63,865 nucleotides of DNA from Companilactobacillus mindensis DSM 14500 (GCF_001434275.1 NZ_AZEZ01000003.1:1-63865), one strand, 5' to 3'; positions 25,601 to 36,227 are shown, numbered from the stretch's first letter. Numbers and translations are program-made. Notes: a model not told the origin generated them from the letters alone.

Positions 25601-26771
25601 GAATATACCCCACCATTCCGTAAGCGGCTACTGCGAGCCACATTTGACTGTAAACCACATACATAAATAATATTAACAACAGATTATTGAACGTTAATTC
25701 CCCACGTTCTGTCGTTATTGTTACAAAAGTACTGATAACGAACATTAAAATTGCAAATAACCACAAATAATTGCTGAATCCTTGCAAGTTCGAATGAACT
25801 ACACCAGCGACTGACAAAACAAAGACCGAATCTGACAGTAATAACGACGTCATCAATAAGAAATAAATCGTCAAAAAATACAACAGATCAAAGCGGATCG
25901 GCCGGCCCTTCTTTTGAAAGAGCAATTTGGCATTCTTGACGATGACATAAATATTGCCTTTGACCCAACGCGTTCTTTGATGGAACCAAACGTCCAAAGT
26001 CTACGGCTCTTGTTCCCAAGTGACTGCTCGGGGTTGAAACTTGATCCGATAGCCCATCTGATAAACTCTAAAACTGATCTCTGTATCTTCAGCTAGAGCT
26101 TTTTCATCCCAGCCACCAACTTTTTCGATCACGCTTCTTCTGATCACATAATTGGTTCCTGGAATCGTACAGAGATGGAACAGTTGCTGCCGACCAGCTT
26201 GAGCCATCCATTGAAAGGACAACGTCTCAATATTGATAAAGCGGGTCAACAGCGAAGCATTCTTATTTCGAGTTCTAAACTTACCGATCACTGCTGCTAG
26301 TCGATCATCGCCTAACAACTCGGCCACAAGGATTCTTAAAGCTCCGTGTTCCGGTGTATTGTCGGCGTCATAGATCGAAATAATGCTACCTTTAGCACGT
26401 TTCAAGCCAATATTTAAAGCATTTGATTTTCCTTTGCCACCAGTAATATTGTCGGTATTAATGACTTGTAAGCGACTGGCGCCAAATTCATCTTGCAAAT
26501 TCTTCAATAATTCCGCTGAATTGTCGCTGGAATTGTCATTGATCACAATTATTTCATAACGGTCGTGCGGATAGTCAAAGCTCAACAACGCTAAGACTGT
26601 CTTAACGATCACGATACCTTCGTTGTGCGCTGGTACTAAGATCGAGACGAACGGAGGCGTCTTAGGCAACTTAGGATCAGGTTTGTTGGCGTGGCGCAAA
26701 TACCACGTATATCCAGCGATAGTCAAAATCAAATTGACTACCAAAGTTACCCAGATCGACATTACTGCCAC
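25545..26771 (-). pseudogene. GT2 polysaccharide synthase (BcsA/PssC-like), interrupted by amber codon
   Basis: A membrane family-2 glycosyltransferase. The first part has an N-terminal helix, then PFVSILVPAHNEG, NDNSSD, YDADN (metal site) and ALAEDTEIS, the D,D,D part of the catalytic centre, ending WEQEP. Then TAG (26001-26003) interrupts, and the same frame continues TLDVWFHQRTRWVKGN, carrying the essential Q-x-x-R-W motif and C-terminal membrane helices. So the break separates the catalytic halves. The start is uncertain: a perfect GGAGG (26807-26811) sits 8 nt before an ATT codon (26798), with GTG at 26771 as the next choice. It overlaps bcsB by 56 nt. Confidence 0.85.
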
Positions 26772-26811
26772 TAATAATAAATAATCTAAAGCTGAAATAG
26801 CGACCCCCTCC

Positions 26812-28374
26812 TTACTTTCTTCTGAAATTATTCCAATAAACTCGTTGTCCCAAGTAAATAAACACTAAAAGAACAACTGTCACGATGACAAAGAAGACCA
26901 TAAAGACATTGCCTTGCACTCTGAAGTACTTGCTCATAGCTGCTTTAGGACTGCCATCATCGAATTCTTTGTTCAATAACGAACTGCTGATCTGCGTATC
27001 CTCTTGCTGACCATTGGCAAAATAGTTGCCATATTTATATTCCAATAATGTACTTGGTGTGGCAATGCGCGTTGTTAAATTATTTGCTGGATCATACCAA
27101 GTCAACTGTGAACGTGAAAGTTCTCGTTTGACCATCTGCACGTGCGTCTTCGAATCAGGCATTGAGATCGTCAGAGCTGTTGGAATAGCAAACGCCATCG
27201 TACTTGTCTTCTTAACTTCCTTTAACGATGACAACGGCATAGTAAAGAAACTCTCTGTGGCTACATTGGCCTTATTATCTTGGTGAACAAATGCCGTTTC
27301 TTCCGGATCGGGCAACATCAGCCAGTGGTCGCCATAGTCCAAAAAATTATTTCGTAAAATTTTATCTTGATTCCAATAGCCTGGCGCACTGACGCCAACT
27401 GGAAAGACTTTGTGCTGAGCCAAAGTGACTAAATAGTCTGAAAACTTATTGCTCAAAGTCTGTCCACTATTGTCGGCGTTACTGACTTCAGGTGCATTTA
27501 GAAAGATAATGCCACCCCGATTTTCAACACTACGCATAACCGCTGTGAAACGATCAAAAGCCTTCAAATCAGTATTCTGGCTGACCGAAGTCGTACTGAT
27601 TGCAAAGGGAATCTCATTTTTATAACAGTACAAACTCAAATCGTCGATGTATTCCAAATTGCTATAAGGTGTCACGTTGGTAAAAGTCAATAATGGCTGA
27701 TACTTGCCAACCCGACTGAACAACTGACCGATGAGCTCTATTTCCGTCATCAACGACAAGCCACTCGACCGAAACGATGGCAAATATCCATTCGTTCCAT
27801 TGATGACACCAAAAGGATAGCTTTTCTGATCCTCCTGCTGCGTTGACAAAGTGCCAAACGTCTTAGCCGATTTAGGTAAATTTTGCACGACTGTGATAGT
27901 TTCACTGAACGGTAAAGTTTGCGTATTAGCGTGATTCTTCAAAATGAACTGTTGCCGATACAAATCTTGAGCCGAACCACCTAACGCTTCAATTTCACTT
28001 TTAAGGAGATTATTGCCAATATGCAGTTTGATACCAGAAAATTTACTGCGATCAGTTATAAACGTTCGATTTTTCAAGCCTACCTGACGCCAATTGATCA
28101 TCGTGATCACTCCAACGTAACTACTGTTCAAATCGCCTTTTTTATAATCAGCTTGTTCAACTGTTCTAATTTGCAAATTCATACTGGTCAAAACTCGTTG
28201 CAAGGCGTCGATATTTTTGGCTTTTTTTTGCAGATTATTTTGCGAATCGTAGACTAATAAAACTTTGTTATCAGTTCTTGCAGCTTGCACAGGTTGTGGT
28301 GGATCCACGATAAACAACAACAACAATAGACTAATAACTACTAAAAATGATCCCGCAAACTTATTATTCTTCAT
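26812..28374 (-). CDS. DUF2334 protein with signal peptide (PssB-like)
   Basis: A roughly 520-residue extracellular protein: N-terminal signal (FLVVISLLLLLFIVDPP), a DUF2334 polysaccharide-deacetylase-like domain (LLTFTNVTPYSNLEYIDDLS, then IPFAISTTSV), and a C-terminal membrane helix (FFVIVTVVLLVFIYLGQRV). In the Listeria pss locus the second gene has this kind of product, proposed to modify the exopolysaccharide. The start at 28374 is spaced from GGAGGAGGATG, overlapping the upstream gene by 11 nt. Confidence 0.72.
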   Translation of the reverse strand: MKNNKFAGSFLVVISLLLLLFIVDPPQPVQAARTDNKVLLVYDSQNNLQKKAKNIDALQRVLTSMNLQIRTVEQADYKKGDLNSSYVGVITMINWRQVGLKNRTFITDRSKFSGIKLHIGNNLLKSEIEALGGSAQDLYRQQFILKNHANTQTLPFSETITVVQNLPKSAKTFGTLSTQQEDQKSYPFGVINGTNGYLPSFRSSGLSLMTEIELIGQLFSRVGKYQPLLTFTNVTPYSNLEYIDDLSLYCYKNEIPFAISTTSVSQNTDLKAFDRFTAVMRSVENRGGIIFLNAPEVSNADNSGQTLSNKFSDYLVTLAQHKVFPVGVSAPGYWNQDKILRNNFLDYGDHWLMLPDPEETAFVHQDNKANVATESFFTMPLSSLKEVKKTSTMAFAIPTALTISMPDSKTHVQMVKRELSRSQLTWYDPANNLTTRIATPSTLLEYKYGNYFANGQQEDTQISSSLLNKEFDDGSPKAAMSKYFRVQGNVFMVFFVIVTVVLLVFIYLGQRVYWNNFRRK

Positions 28375-29866
28375 CGTCATCCTCCTCCGGCGTTGTGTGC
28401 CACAATGTGTGATTGATAATATCGCTCACGAACAACAAAATCGTTAAATTGAGACTAGTTACGGCCATAAAGAGTCTTTGAGCTAGATTAAATTCTCCCC
28501 CAGTTATCACTGCGTAAATTGGAATATAAACTAACGCCAACATCAAGCCAACGACCAAGAAGAATCTAACGATTCCGTAATAATGGTTGCGCTTGTTATC
28601 CAAATAAAAGCCGACCGCATAAGCACCAATCGCACCGATCATTATCAACAAGTCAAACGCATATTTACCAGGATAAAAAGCCCCTAAAGTTGCACTATAC
28701 AATGTAAAGTATCTGGTCTGGGCCCGTGGTTTATGACCTGAATTTCTAGAAAAGTCACCGACATTTTTCATCTGTAAATTTGGAATATCGGTTGCGGCGA
28801 CATCTAAAAGATTATTGAATTGCTTCAGATGCGTTGCGTAGTAATGGACTGTCCAACCAACATTGATTTTTTTCAATAGATGCTTTTTAGTGTAAGCCCC
28901 ACTTGGCTTGATGGCCGTATAAGAGTCCGTATAATAATTTTTCCCACGAATCAATGAATACTGCCCGTCAACTCCGCCACGGTCGATATCTTCAGTTGGA
29001 TCCTTAGTATTTTCCAACAATACCCCTTGGGAAAAAGCTTGGAGTTTATTAGCATTGACCGCTTCTTCATTAGCTGAGAAATAGATCCCTACTCCAGCCA
29101 GAAAAATCGTCAACGCTCCAAAAGCTACCGCAAGTCTTCTGGCCTTGAAACCTGGCAAAAACACCAAACCGATCGCCATAATGACTAAACTGATCGTCAA
29201 ACTAGCATTGGCTTGACTGCTCGTGACCAAAAGGATCGATGCTACAAAGAACAGCCAAACCATTGGCCAATTTTTCGCATAAACGTCTCTAGCCAGCGAC
29301 ATAATTGCTGCCATGATGTAAATGATCAAGACGAACATGCCGGCTTCCGCATAAAACGAATTGAAGAATAATGTATAAGCCGAATCGCCCAAGATCAAAA
29401 CGACCAAAAAGGCGATCACGTAGCTGCCGACTTTACGGAAGGGATGGACAAGTGACTTCGTTAAAAGATAAATCCCACCTAGATAAAATCCATAATGGAC
29501 CAACCCCATAAAACGAATGTCAAACACCGTCCGACTATAAAATAGCTTATTTAAAAACATCGCTAGTTTGACAGAGATCATCTGTGAAGTAAAAGTATAA
29601 AAATGATTCTCATTATAATAATGAAGAATTCCAAATTTATTGATGACATAGTCACTGAGTTGATTGTAATGCATCGGCAAGCGATACAAGCCATTAGTTA
29701 AAAGTACATTATAAAAATCCCCATTGTCCCCTAATCCTTTGATTGGTGGGATAAACAAGATAATGCCACTGATGATTGCAACCAAAATAGTGGCAAACAT
29801 AGCTGGTGAAACTCGCTTAGCAAATTTACTGCACCAGCTCTTGAGTATCTTTGACAAATTGTTCAC
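28364..29866 (-). CDS. polytopic membrane protein of the exopolysaccharide locus (PssA-like)
   Basis: A 500-residue protein with about ten membrane helices (first at 20-40) and a large extracytoplasmic loop, GLGDNGDFYNVLLTNGLY after helix 1, similar to GT-C-type glycosyltransferases. It has an acidic C-terminus (TTPEEDDDEE). The GTG start is placed 1 nt after the GH8 stop. The first gene of the Listeria pss operon also encodes a large membrane protein of unknown role, so polymer assembly or export is inferred. Confidence 0.7.
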   Translation of the reverse strand: MNNLSKILKSWCSKFAKRVSPAMFATILVAIISGIILFIPPIKGLGDNGDFYNVLLTNGLYRLPMHYNQLSDYVINKFGILHYYNENHFYTFTSQMISVKLAMFLNKLFYSRTVFDIRFMGLVHYGFYLGGIYLLTKSLVHPFRKVGSYVIAFLVVLILGDSAYTLFFNSFYAEAGMFVLIIYIMAAIMSLARDVYAKNWPMVWLFFVASILLVTSSQANASLTISLVIMAIGLVFLPGFKARRLAVAFGALTIFLAGVGIYFSANEEAVNANKLQAFSQGVLLENTKDPTEDIDRGGVDGQYSLIRGKNYYTDSYTAIKPSGAYTKKHLLKKINVGWTVHYYATHLKQFNNLLDVAATDIPNLQMKNVGDFSRNSGHKPRAQTRYFTLYSATLGAFYPGKYAFDLLIMIGAIGAYAVGFYLDNKRNHYYGIVRFFLVVGLMLALVYIPIYAVITGGEFNLAQRLFMAVTSLNLTILLFVSDIINHTLWHTTPEEDDDEE

Positions 29867-29867
29867 C

Positions 29868-30989
29868 TCAATATTGTGATGCGATTAGGGCGTTTAAATT
29901 ATTGTATGAATATGCTTCTTTTTTCTGTTCCAAACCAATGGCCCCATACATTGGCGAACTTTTATCGCTGATTTGGTATTTCCAAACCAAATTCATCGCT
30001 TGGTGATACATCTTTTGATTGCCATTCGTGGCAAATATCTCAGCTGCTAAAGCATAACTACCAGCCGAATGTCCCGAATCAACGATGCCACCAGTATTTG
30101 TATATGCGTTGTATAACGTGTTGTTCTTGACTTGACGAGTCAACCAGTTCAATGAAACTTTTTTGACTTTACCAACTTCTGACAAATGCAACAACGTTTC
30201 CAACGCTTCAGACGTATTCAAATTATCCTTACTATAAGACTTGCTTTGCCAATTATAAGTCGTCGCATACAGCGGAAAAGCATCCCCCAAGAAACCATCT
30301 TGAACGACCGTCAATTGTTGGCGATACATCTTTTTACTAGCCTTAGTTCCTGATTCAAAATAACGTAAAGTCAAAAGATCATAATATGGTAAAGCACTGT
30401 CCGTACTTGCCTTATGGGCACTGGTATCGTAAAAACTGGCGATCTTTCCCCGCTGCATCGTGTGCTTCTGAAGTTTAGCAAATCTAGTCACGGCCTCTTG
30501 GTGATAAGATTTATCCTTAGTTAACTGTGAATACATCTGCAAAGCCTTGATGATTCTTAGATCATCCAAAGTCGCATTGACTGAGAACTTCTTGTTCTTT
30601 GCTGGCACATAACGGTAGCTGAATTGATTCCCTTGATCAAAAGTAGCTTTCGTCTGCTTATAAAAATTTCTAAATGCTTTATATTGATGCGTATACGCTA
30701 AATGCTCCAGCCAAAGTCCTGATGATTCTGACAGCATTTCATGTCCCCGCGCTTCGCTTTCAATATACTTTTGCTTGCTGTAATTAGTGTAGATGCCTTT
30801 TTTCGTCACTAACTTTTGCTTGATAAAATGTTCTAAGTTTTTTTCTTGAGTATTATAGTCACTGTAATCAGTTGTTTTGACCAATTCGGCACTGGAACGC
30901 GTCGACTTTTCTGTAGCAACTTTTTGCGAACACCCTGTCAAAATGATCAATAAACTCAACAATAAAAATAATGCGGCTTTTTTCTTCAT
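29868..30989 (-). CDS. GH8-like lipoprotein (PssZ-like polysaccharide hydrolase)
   Basis: A 373-residue lipoprotein: signal peptide and lipobox LLIILTGC near residues 13-20, then a GH8-type (alpha/alpha)6 barrel with SEARGHEMLSESSGLWLEHL (catalytic Glu candidate), DDLRIIKALQMYSQL and YYDLLTLRYFE. GH8 enzymes cleave cellulose-like glucans; the Listeria PssZ cuts the Pss exopolysaccharide. It is first in the operon. The start at 30989 is preferred over an upstream GTG because it begins the signal peptide. Confidence 0.78.
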   Translation of the reverse strand: MKKKAALFLLLSLLIILTGCSQKVATEKSTRSSAELVKTTDYSDYNTQEKNLEHFIKQKLVTKKGIYTNYSKQKYIESEARGHEMLSESSGLWLEHLAYTHQYKAFRNFYKQTKATFDQGNQFSYRYVPAKNKKFSVNATLDDLRIIKALQMYSQLTKDKSYHQEAVTRFAKLQKHTMQRGKIASFYDTSAHKASTDSALPYYDLLTLRYFESGTKASKKMYRQQLTVVQDGFLGDAFPLYATTYNWQSKSYSKDNLNTSEALETLLHLSEVGKVKKVSLNWLTRQVKNNTLYNAYTNTGGIVDSGHSAGSYALAAEIFATNGNQKMYHQAMNLVWKYQISDKSSPMYGAIGLEQKKEAYSYNNLNALIASQY

Positions 30990-31227
30990 AAAAATCACGC
31001 ACACCCTTTTTGAAAAATTCTCCTGCTACTGACAAACTTAACATAACTTTTGGTCTATATGATTCATTTTTCCAATAAGTTAATTAAATCGCTAATATAT
31101 TTTGATTAATTACCATATTAAAATTACGTTTCTTCTTATATATAAATACCTATTTATTTAATAAAATGGCTTTCCGATAACGAATAAAGCGCTATCTTTG
31201 CTATAATCAAGTTAAGGAGGCGGTATC

Positions 31228-31509
31228 ATGGCTTTGAATATTAATCTAGTGAATGGTCGCAGCATTCACATTACTGAGGAAACATATTTAATTGCTTGGA
31301 AATATCAATCATCATTGATGGCAAGCAACGACGACAATTATTATTTGGATCGAATCTTTAATGGTAGCTTCGAAGATGGGAAAGTTACCGAAGACGACGA
31401 AGAGAACAAACTTGAAGGTTTGATCAGCGCTGCCGACTGGATCACCATTGGAAAAGATAACAAAAATTCCTTGAAAACAACTGCCGTATTGAGTATTACT
31501 AGAGACTAA
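31228..31509 (+). CDS. small acidic protein, unknown
   Basis: A 93-residue acidic protein (starts MALNINLVNGRSIHITEETY) with an excellent AAGGAGGCGGTATC site and a TATAAT box at about 31202-31207. It lies alone between two minus-strand genes and ends at a GATTC-type terminator. I do not recognise the family. Confidence 0.65.
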   Translation: MALNINLVNGRSIHITEETYLIAWKYQSSLMASNDDNYYLDRIFNGSFEDGKVTEDDEENKLEGLISAADWITIGKDNKNSLKTTAVLSITRD

Positions 31510-31523
31510 AATCACACTTACAA

Positions 31524-31566
31524 AAAAATTCTCTGATTCGCATTTGAATCAGAGAATTTTTTGTTT
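31524..31566. terminator. bidirectional GATTC-type terminator
   Basis: AAAAAATTCTCTGATTC and GAATCAGAGAATTTTTT pair with about 16 bp; it lies between convergent genes. Confidence 0.85.
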
Positions 31567-31608
31567 TTATTTGGAAATGAGCGACACAAATTCATTCCAC
31601 TTTCTAAA

Positions 31609-34005
31609 TTACGGTCCTTGGACTAGATCCCAAAAAATCGTACCAGTATATTTTCCTTTGGTATTAGTCTTACCATCTGATTGCAAAAGAATACCTTCGT
31701 CAGATAACCAATTCTGACCAATGATAGTTGTCGATGTACCAGTATTATCAGCAGATGAACTAATTGGTACGTTAACATCCATTGCTTGAATTTTGTTGCC
31801 TTTTTTATAAACTAACCCACCATCAAATGCATGCACTTGATCAAGAGCATCAGTATATTCCAAAGAACTAGCACTAGCTGATAAATTCCAAGCTGAATTT
31901 ACAGCATCGACATTTACTTTCCAATCACCTTTACGTTCAACCAGACCACTATAAAGCGCTTGAATATCTTTGAACGAATAGCCATTTGAATCCAGATCCA
32001 AAACAACTGACTGATCAGAAACATTGATCGTCAAACTTACTTTGTTGGATACATTTCCTAGTGAATCCCGCGCATAGATCGTAACTTGGTTATCGCCTAC
32101 ATTTAATTCATTATTCTTTAACTCTTTGGTCAGTTCTTGGGAAACGGCGTCAGAAATATCGATTGATTTATCACCAGTGGACGCAACTGGAACTGTGAGT
32201 GCGCTCTTATCGCTGCCATTTACGTTTAAGTAGATCGACGCACCAGGACTGACAAAAGCTGAATCATCACCGTATTTCAAACTCCCACTGATATTCACGT
32301 TGCCACCATTAAAGACTTTGATTGGATTGCTTTCATTGACCGACAATTGTAAATCTTTAGTTTGTTTGCCACGAATAATGAAACTCTTTGAGGTGGTAGT
32401 TCCAACATAGTAATCGCCATTGAAATAACTGGTAATTCCCGGAACTTTAACATCGGTATTATCCGCTGCTTGAGCAGACATATTCACATCCATAACTGCA
32501 TGTGGGGACGTAGTAGTAGTTTCACTAGCGGCCAAGCCTTTGGTCAAAGCATAGCTCATATATGCTCCAGATACTGTGGCATTTTGAATCGCCACACTCG
32601 AAGTATTGCTGCCCGTGCCATAAGTGACATTACCATAATTACTTTTGTTTAAAATTGTCCCTGTAGGAACGCCAATAACCGATTTGATATTAGTCCAATT
32701 AGTTACGCCACGGTTATAATTCAAAACATTTCTAAATATTAGTTGGTCGCCCGAATTGACATACTCATTGTCATCAGTTAAAACTCGATTATCCTGAGTC
32801 ACGTCGATCACTTCCGGCTCAACGGAAACGTTCATTACTGGCGAAGCATTTTCAATAACGAAACTACCACCAGAAGTTGTTGCAGCATCATCACGATACG
32901 TTAATCCCCATCTGACTAAGCGCTTGCCATCGGAATCCTGAGTTACGTGCAATTTACTCAAATCAATTGTGGTAGTGCGTTGGATCTTGCGTGGATTGGC
33001 CTGTGTATCTACTGAATCTGGTCCAGAATTAGTATTCGAACTGCCATTGGTATATATATCATTGAACCAATATGTCATCGTCGCTTGATTGCCACCGTCT
33101 TTAGGAGCCTGATAGAGCAATCTCAAGTGATGCCACATCCCTACACCATTTGCTAAACTCATATTGCTTGTATCAACAACAGTTCGGGGAATCGTATAGG
33201 CCGTCGTACCATTGGCTGTTGTGAATGGCAAATATGAGTCAGCCTCTCCTGGATAGCTTGTGGAAAGATATACTTGCCCAGTTATTGGTACACCTTGATA
33301 AACACCCTTATCAAAAGAATCATTGATATTGCCGGATTTATTGTCATACGAGTCGATCGACAAAGCCCAGCTATTTTTGACAGCACTACTCAAATGGGGA
33401 ACGTTTTGATCAGCTGCAAATAGCCCTAATGATTCTGCCGGTGACAATTTAAGCGCAGCATCAGTTGTCGCTGTCCCATTGACATTATCGTAAGAATAAG
33501 CATTCTGTTGACGAGGATCATTTTGAATGGCAAATGCGATCCCACCATTAGAATACTTAGTTGTCATATCCTGGTCACTACCCCAAAACCAAAAGGAAAA
33601 ATATTGGTCCTTATCCAGATCCATTTTGTAAGCATCGTTGCTCCACATGACACCTGCATGGTTTGATTTGGTCCACAGCGACAAGTATCCACCACCATGA
33701 TTGATTGGATTAGTAGAAAAGCCATTATTAATACCCGCAATCGGGTTATTAGTCCCATTAAGAAACTTATTGGAATTACCCAGTCCGCTGCCATTGTCAT
33801 AAGTCAGTGGTCTAAAAATGGTCGTGGTTTTTTCATCGTATGGATCGATCACCTTATCCCCCGCGACACCACTGGGAACATCATTACTATTAAAAGGGCT
33901 CAAGGCCGGTGGATCTGCTTGAATATCAGTCACATCAACAAGGAAGCTTGAAATTACAGTCAACAAAATAATTGCTAAAAAACAGCTTAGTTTCTTTACC
34001 CCCAT
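31609..34005 (-). CDS. L-type-lectin-like WxL surface protein
   Basis: A 798-residue secreted protein. It has an N-terminal signal (LSCFLAIILLTVISSF), a bacterial L-type lectin domain (FSFWFWGSDQDMTTKYSNGG, then IAFAIQND), Ig-like repeats, and a C-terminal WxL domain: proximal AWNLSASAS and distal YTGTIFWDLVQGP. WxL domains bind peptidoglycan non-covalently in low-GC Gram-positives, so it probably displays a carbohydrate-binding lectin on the cell. There is no LPXTG motif, and no WxL/DUF916 cluster lies nearby. Confidence 0.82.
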   Translation of the reverse strand: MGVKKLSCFLAIILLTVISSFLVDVTDIQADPPALSPFNSNDVPSGVAGDKVIDPYDEKTTTIFRPLTYDNGSGLGNSNKFLNGTNNPIAGINNGFSTNPINHGGGYLSLWTKSNHAGVMWSNDAYKMDLDKDQYFSFWFWGSDQDMTTKYSNGGIAFAIQNDPRQQNAYSYDNVNGTATTDAALKLSPAESLGLFAADQNVPHLSSAVKNSWALSIDSYDNKSGNINDSFDKGVYQGVPITGQVYLSTSYPGEADSYLPFTTANGTTAYTIPRTVVDTSNMSLANGVGMWHHLRLLYQAPKDGGNQATMTYWFNDIYTNGSSNTNSGPDSVDTQANPRKIQRTTTIDLSKLHVTQDSDGKRLVRWGLTYRDDAATTSGGSFVIENASPVMNVSVEPEVIDVTQDNRVLTDDNEYVNSGDQLIFRNVLNYNRGVTNWTNIKSVIGVPTGTILNKSNYGNVTYGTGSNTSSVAIQNATVSGAYMSYALTKGLAASETTTTSPHAVMDVNMSAQAADNTDVKVPGITSYFNGDYYVGTTTSKSFIIRGKQTKDLQLSVNESNPIKVFNGGNVNISGSLKYGDDSAFVSPGASIYLNVNGSDKSALTVPVASTGDKSIDISDAVSQELTKELKNNELNVGDNQVTIYARDSLGNVSNKVSLTINVSDQSVVLDLDSNGYSFKDIQALYSGLVERKGDWKVNVDAVNSAWNLSASASSLEYTDALDQVHAFDGGLVYKKGNKIQAMDVNVPISSSADNTGTSTTIIGQNWLSDEGILLQSDGKTNTKGKYTGTIFWDLVQGP

Positions 34006-34162
34006 AAAGAATCACTTCTCTCTGAATGTTTCATTAATTTATTTTCAAAATAAAATCAATTGCGGAAATTTGTTACTAAGAATCCACTTATATTATAAAA
34101 CTTATTATCATTTATTCCATTTATTAACAATTAGATTATGCATATTTGAATAAAAAATATTT

Positions 34163-34210
34163 TAATGCACAAAAAAAGGGACACCAGCTTAGTAGTGTCC
34201 CTTATGCTCT
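34163..34210. terminator. terminator between MerR and the WxL gene
   Basis: AAGGGACAC and GTGTCCCTT pair around CAGCTTAGTA. The minus strand continues with TTTTTTT, so it ends the merR transcript before the WxL gene. Confidence 0.8.
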
Positions 34211-34301
34211 CTGGGGGGAAAGCAGTAACCATAATTTTGATTACGCCAAATATTAACATTTTAGACTAATGATTTCCAGAGAAAAGCCATTAAACAAATA
34301 T

Positions 34302-34739
34302 TTAGTTATCCATTGATTGACTAGCTTTTGAAGCTGCTTCCAAAGTATCGCAGAAATCTTCCAAACCGTCTTCCGTTCCTTGAGCACAAGCCATTTCAAA
34401 ATACTGAACTTTGTGGCTCAATTTTTCTAAATACTTTTGCGACTGTCTGATCTGTTCCAACACTTCGTCACGTTGTTTCTTGAACATTTCCAAACGTTGT
34501 TCTAGCGTATCATTGCCTTCCATAGACATATTGACGAATTCACGGATCTCTTTTAATGACATCCCTGTTTCTTTCAAACATGTAATTAATTCAATAAAGT
34601 CCATATCATTTTCTGTAAATTCCCGGCGACCGACATCATCGCGATGAACGAATGGCATCAAGCCTTGTTTATCATAATAACGTAACGTGTAGCTAGACAG
34701 TCCGGTCTTCTCTGCTACTTGTCCAATTGAATAAGCCAT
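34302..34739 (-). CDS. MerR-family transcriptional regulator
   Basis: A 145-residue regulator with the MerR winged-helix (YSIGQVAEKTGLSSYTLRYY) and a long dimer helix. No C-terminal metal or drug domain is present; the pattern is like AdhR/YyaN-type regulators. It follows glnA and is not GlnR, which is the usual glnA partner in lactobacilli; the expected GlnR gene is not in this window. Confidence 0.82.
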   Translation of the reverse strand: MAYSIGQVAEKTGLSSYTLRYYDKQGLMPFVHRDDVGRREFTENDMDFIELITCLKETGMSLKEIREFVNMSMEGNDTLEQRLEMFKKQRDEVLEQIRQSQKYLEKLSHKVQYFEMACAQGTEDGLEDFCDTLEAASKASQSMDN

Positions 34740-34845
34740 TTCGTTATTCCTCTTTTTCAGTAAAAATATTATTTATAGTATACCTTTTGTATGGATATTT
34801 TTATACTTTTTAGCAAAAGTGTTCGGCACCATAGTTTTAAACATA

Positions 34846-34890
34846 AAAAAATAGTCGCAATCCACAAAAACGGATCACCACTATTTTTAA
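34846..34890 (-). terminator. glnA terminator
   Basis: AAAAATAGT and ACTATTTTTTT pair around an inner GATCC...GGATT stem; minus-strand T run follows. Confidence 0.65.
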
Positions 34891-34898
34891 TTCTCAAA

Positions 34899-36227
34899 TT
34901 AATATTGTGACATGTAAGTGTCTCGTTCCCATTGAGAAACGGTTTGTTGATATCTAGCCCATTCAGCATTCTTAGCAGCAAAGAAACTATTTGTTAGACC
35001 TTTGCCAAGCGATTGTTGAACGTATTCGTCTTTACGAAGTGCTTTCAAAGCATTGTGCAATGTTGAAGGAAGATCAACGATGCCTTCTTCACGACGTTTG
35101 TCTTCAGACATTTCGTAAATATTATCCTTAACTTCATTCATCAATGGATAATCACTTGCGATACCATCTAGACCAGCATCAAGGATACATGCGATGGCCA
35201 AATATGGGTTCGTTGTTGGATCAACAGATCTCATTTCGATACGTTTTGACTTACCTTTAGCAGCAGGTACACGTACTAATGGTGAACGGTTCTTACTTGA
35301 CCAAGCAATGTATGTTGGAGCTTCATAACCTGGTACTAAACGTTTATATGAGTTAACGGTTGGATTGTTGACAGCTGTTAGAGCACGAGCGTGCTTGAGA
35401 ATACCACTCAAGAATTTCTTAGCTGTGTGTGACAACATATCATTTGCATCATCAAAGATATTGTCGTCGCCATTAAATAGTGACATGTTAATATGCATTC
35501 CTGAACCATTGATACCTTGAACAGGTTTTGGCATGAAGGTTGCATACAAACCATTTTCTTTTGCAATAGTCTTAACAACTAATTTGAAAGTTTCAATACT
35601 GTCGGCAGCTGAGATAGCGTCTTGGTACTTAAAGTCGATTTCTTGTTGGCCAGGTGCAACTTCGTGGTGACTAGCTTCGACTTCAAAGCCCATCTTTTCT
35701 AAGGCTAAAACGATATCTTTACGTACATTGACACCTAGATCAACTGGTGAGAAATCAAAGTAACTACCATCATCATTGAGATGCAATGTTGGGTTGCCAT
35801 GTTCATCAGTGTTGAACAAGAAGAATTCTGGTTCTGGTCCAATGTTGAAATGTGAATAGCCCATGTCGTTCATCTTCTTGATGATCCGCTTGAGGTTTAC
35901 ACGAGGATCGCCTTCAAATGGTGTACCGTCAGTCTTATAAATATCACAGATCAAACGGGCAACGCGTCCGTGTTCTTCGCCCCATGGGAAGATCAACCAT
36001 GTTGATAGATCAGGATGTAGCAACATGTCACTTTCTTCAATACGTGTGAAACCATCGATTGATGAACCATCGAAGGTGATCTTGTTTGCTAACACCTTGT
36101 CTAGTTGAGAAACAGGAACCTCGACGTTCTTGATGATTCCGTTGATATCTGTAAACATCAAACAGATAAACTCAACGTTTTCTTCCTTAACGATTTTTGT
36201 AATATCTTCTGCAGTATACTGTTGCAC
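34899..36227 (-). CDS. glnA: glutamine synthetase, type I
   Basis: A 442-residue [20 protein letters not shown], beta-grasp N-terminus, [38 protein letters not shown] and [12 protein letters not shown]. It converts glutamate, ammonia and ATP to glutamine. It is the short GSI-alpha type without an adenylylation site. GAGTGGTTAAAAG-type spacing precedes the ATG. No GlnR gene or clear GlnR box (TGTNA-N7-TNACA) was found near it. Confidence 0.95.
   Translation of the reverse strand: MQQYTAEDITKIVKEENVEFICLMFTDINGIIKNVEVPVSQLDKVLANKITFDGSSIDGFTRIEESDMLLHPDLSTWLIFPWGEEHGRVARLICDIYKTDGTPFEGDPRVNLKRIIKKMNDMGYSHFNIGPEPEFFLFNTDEHGNPTLHLNDDGSYFDFSPVDLGVNVRKDIVLALEKMGFEVEASHHEVAPGQQEIDFKYQDAISAADSIETFKLVVKTIAKENGLYATFMPKPVQGINGSGMHINMSLFNGDDNIFDDANDMLSHTAKKFLSGILKHARALTAVNNPTVNSYKRLVPGYEAPTYIAWSSKNRSPLVRVPAAKGKSKRIEMRSVDPTTNPYLAIACILDAGLDGIASDYPLMNEVKDNIYEMSEDKRREEGIVDLPSTLHNALKALRKDEYVQQSLGKGLTNSFFAAKNAEWARYQQTVSQWERDTYMSQY

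Noticed and set aside
34302-34739. MerR protein as GlnR
   Set aside because: It lies downstream of glnA, has a longer dimer helix and lacks the GlnR-type N-terminus.
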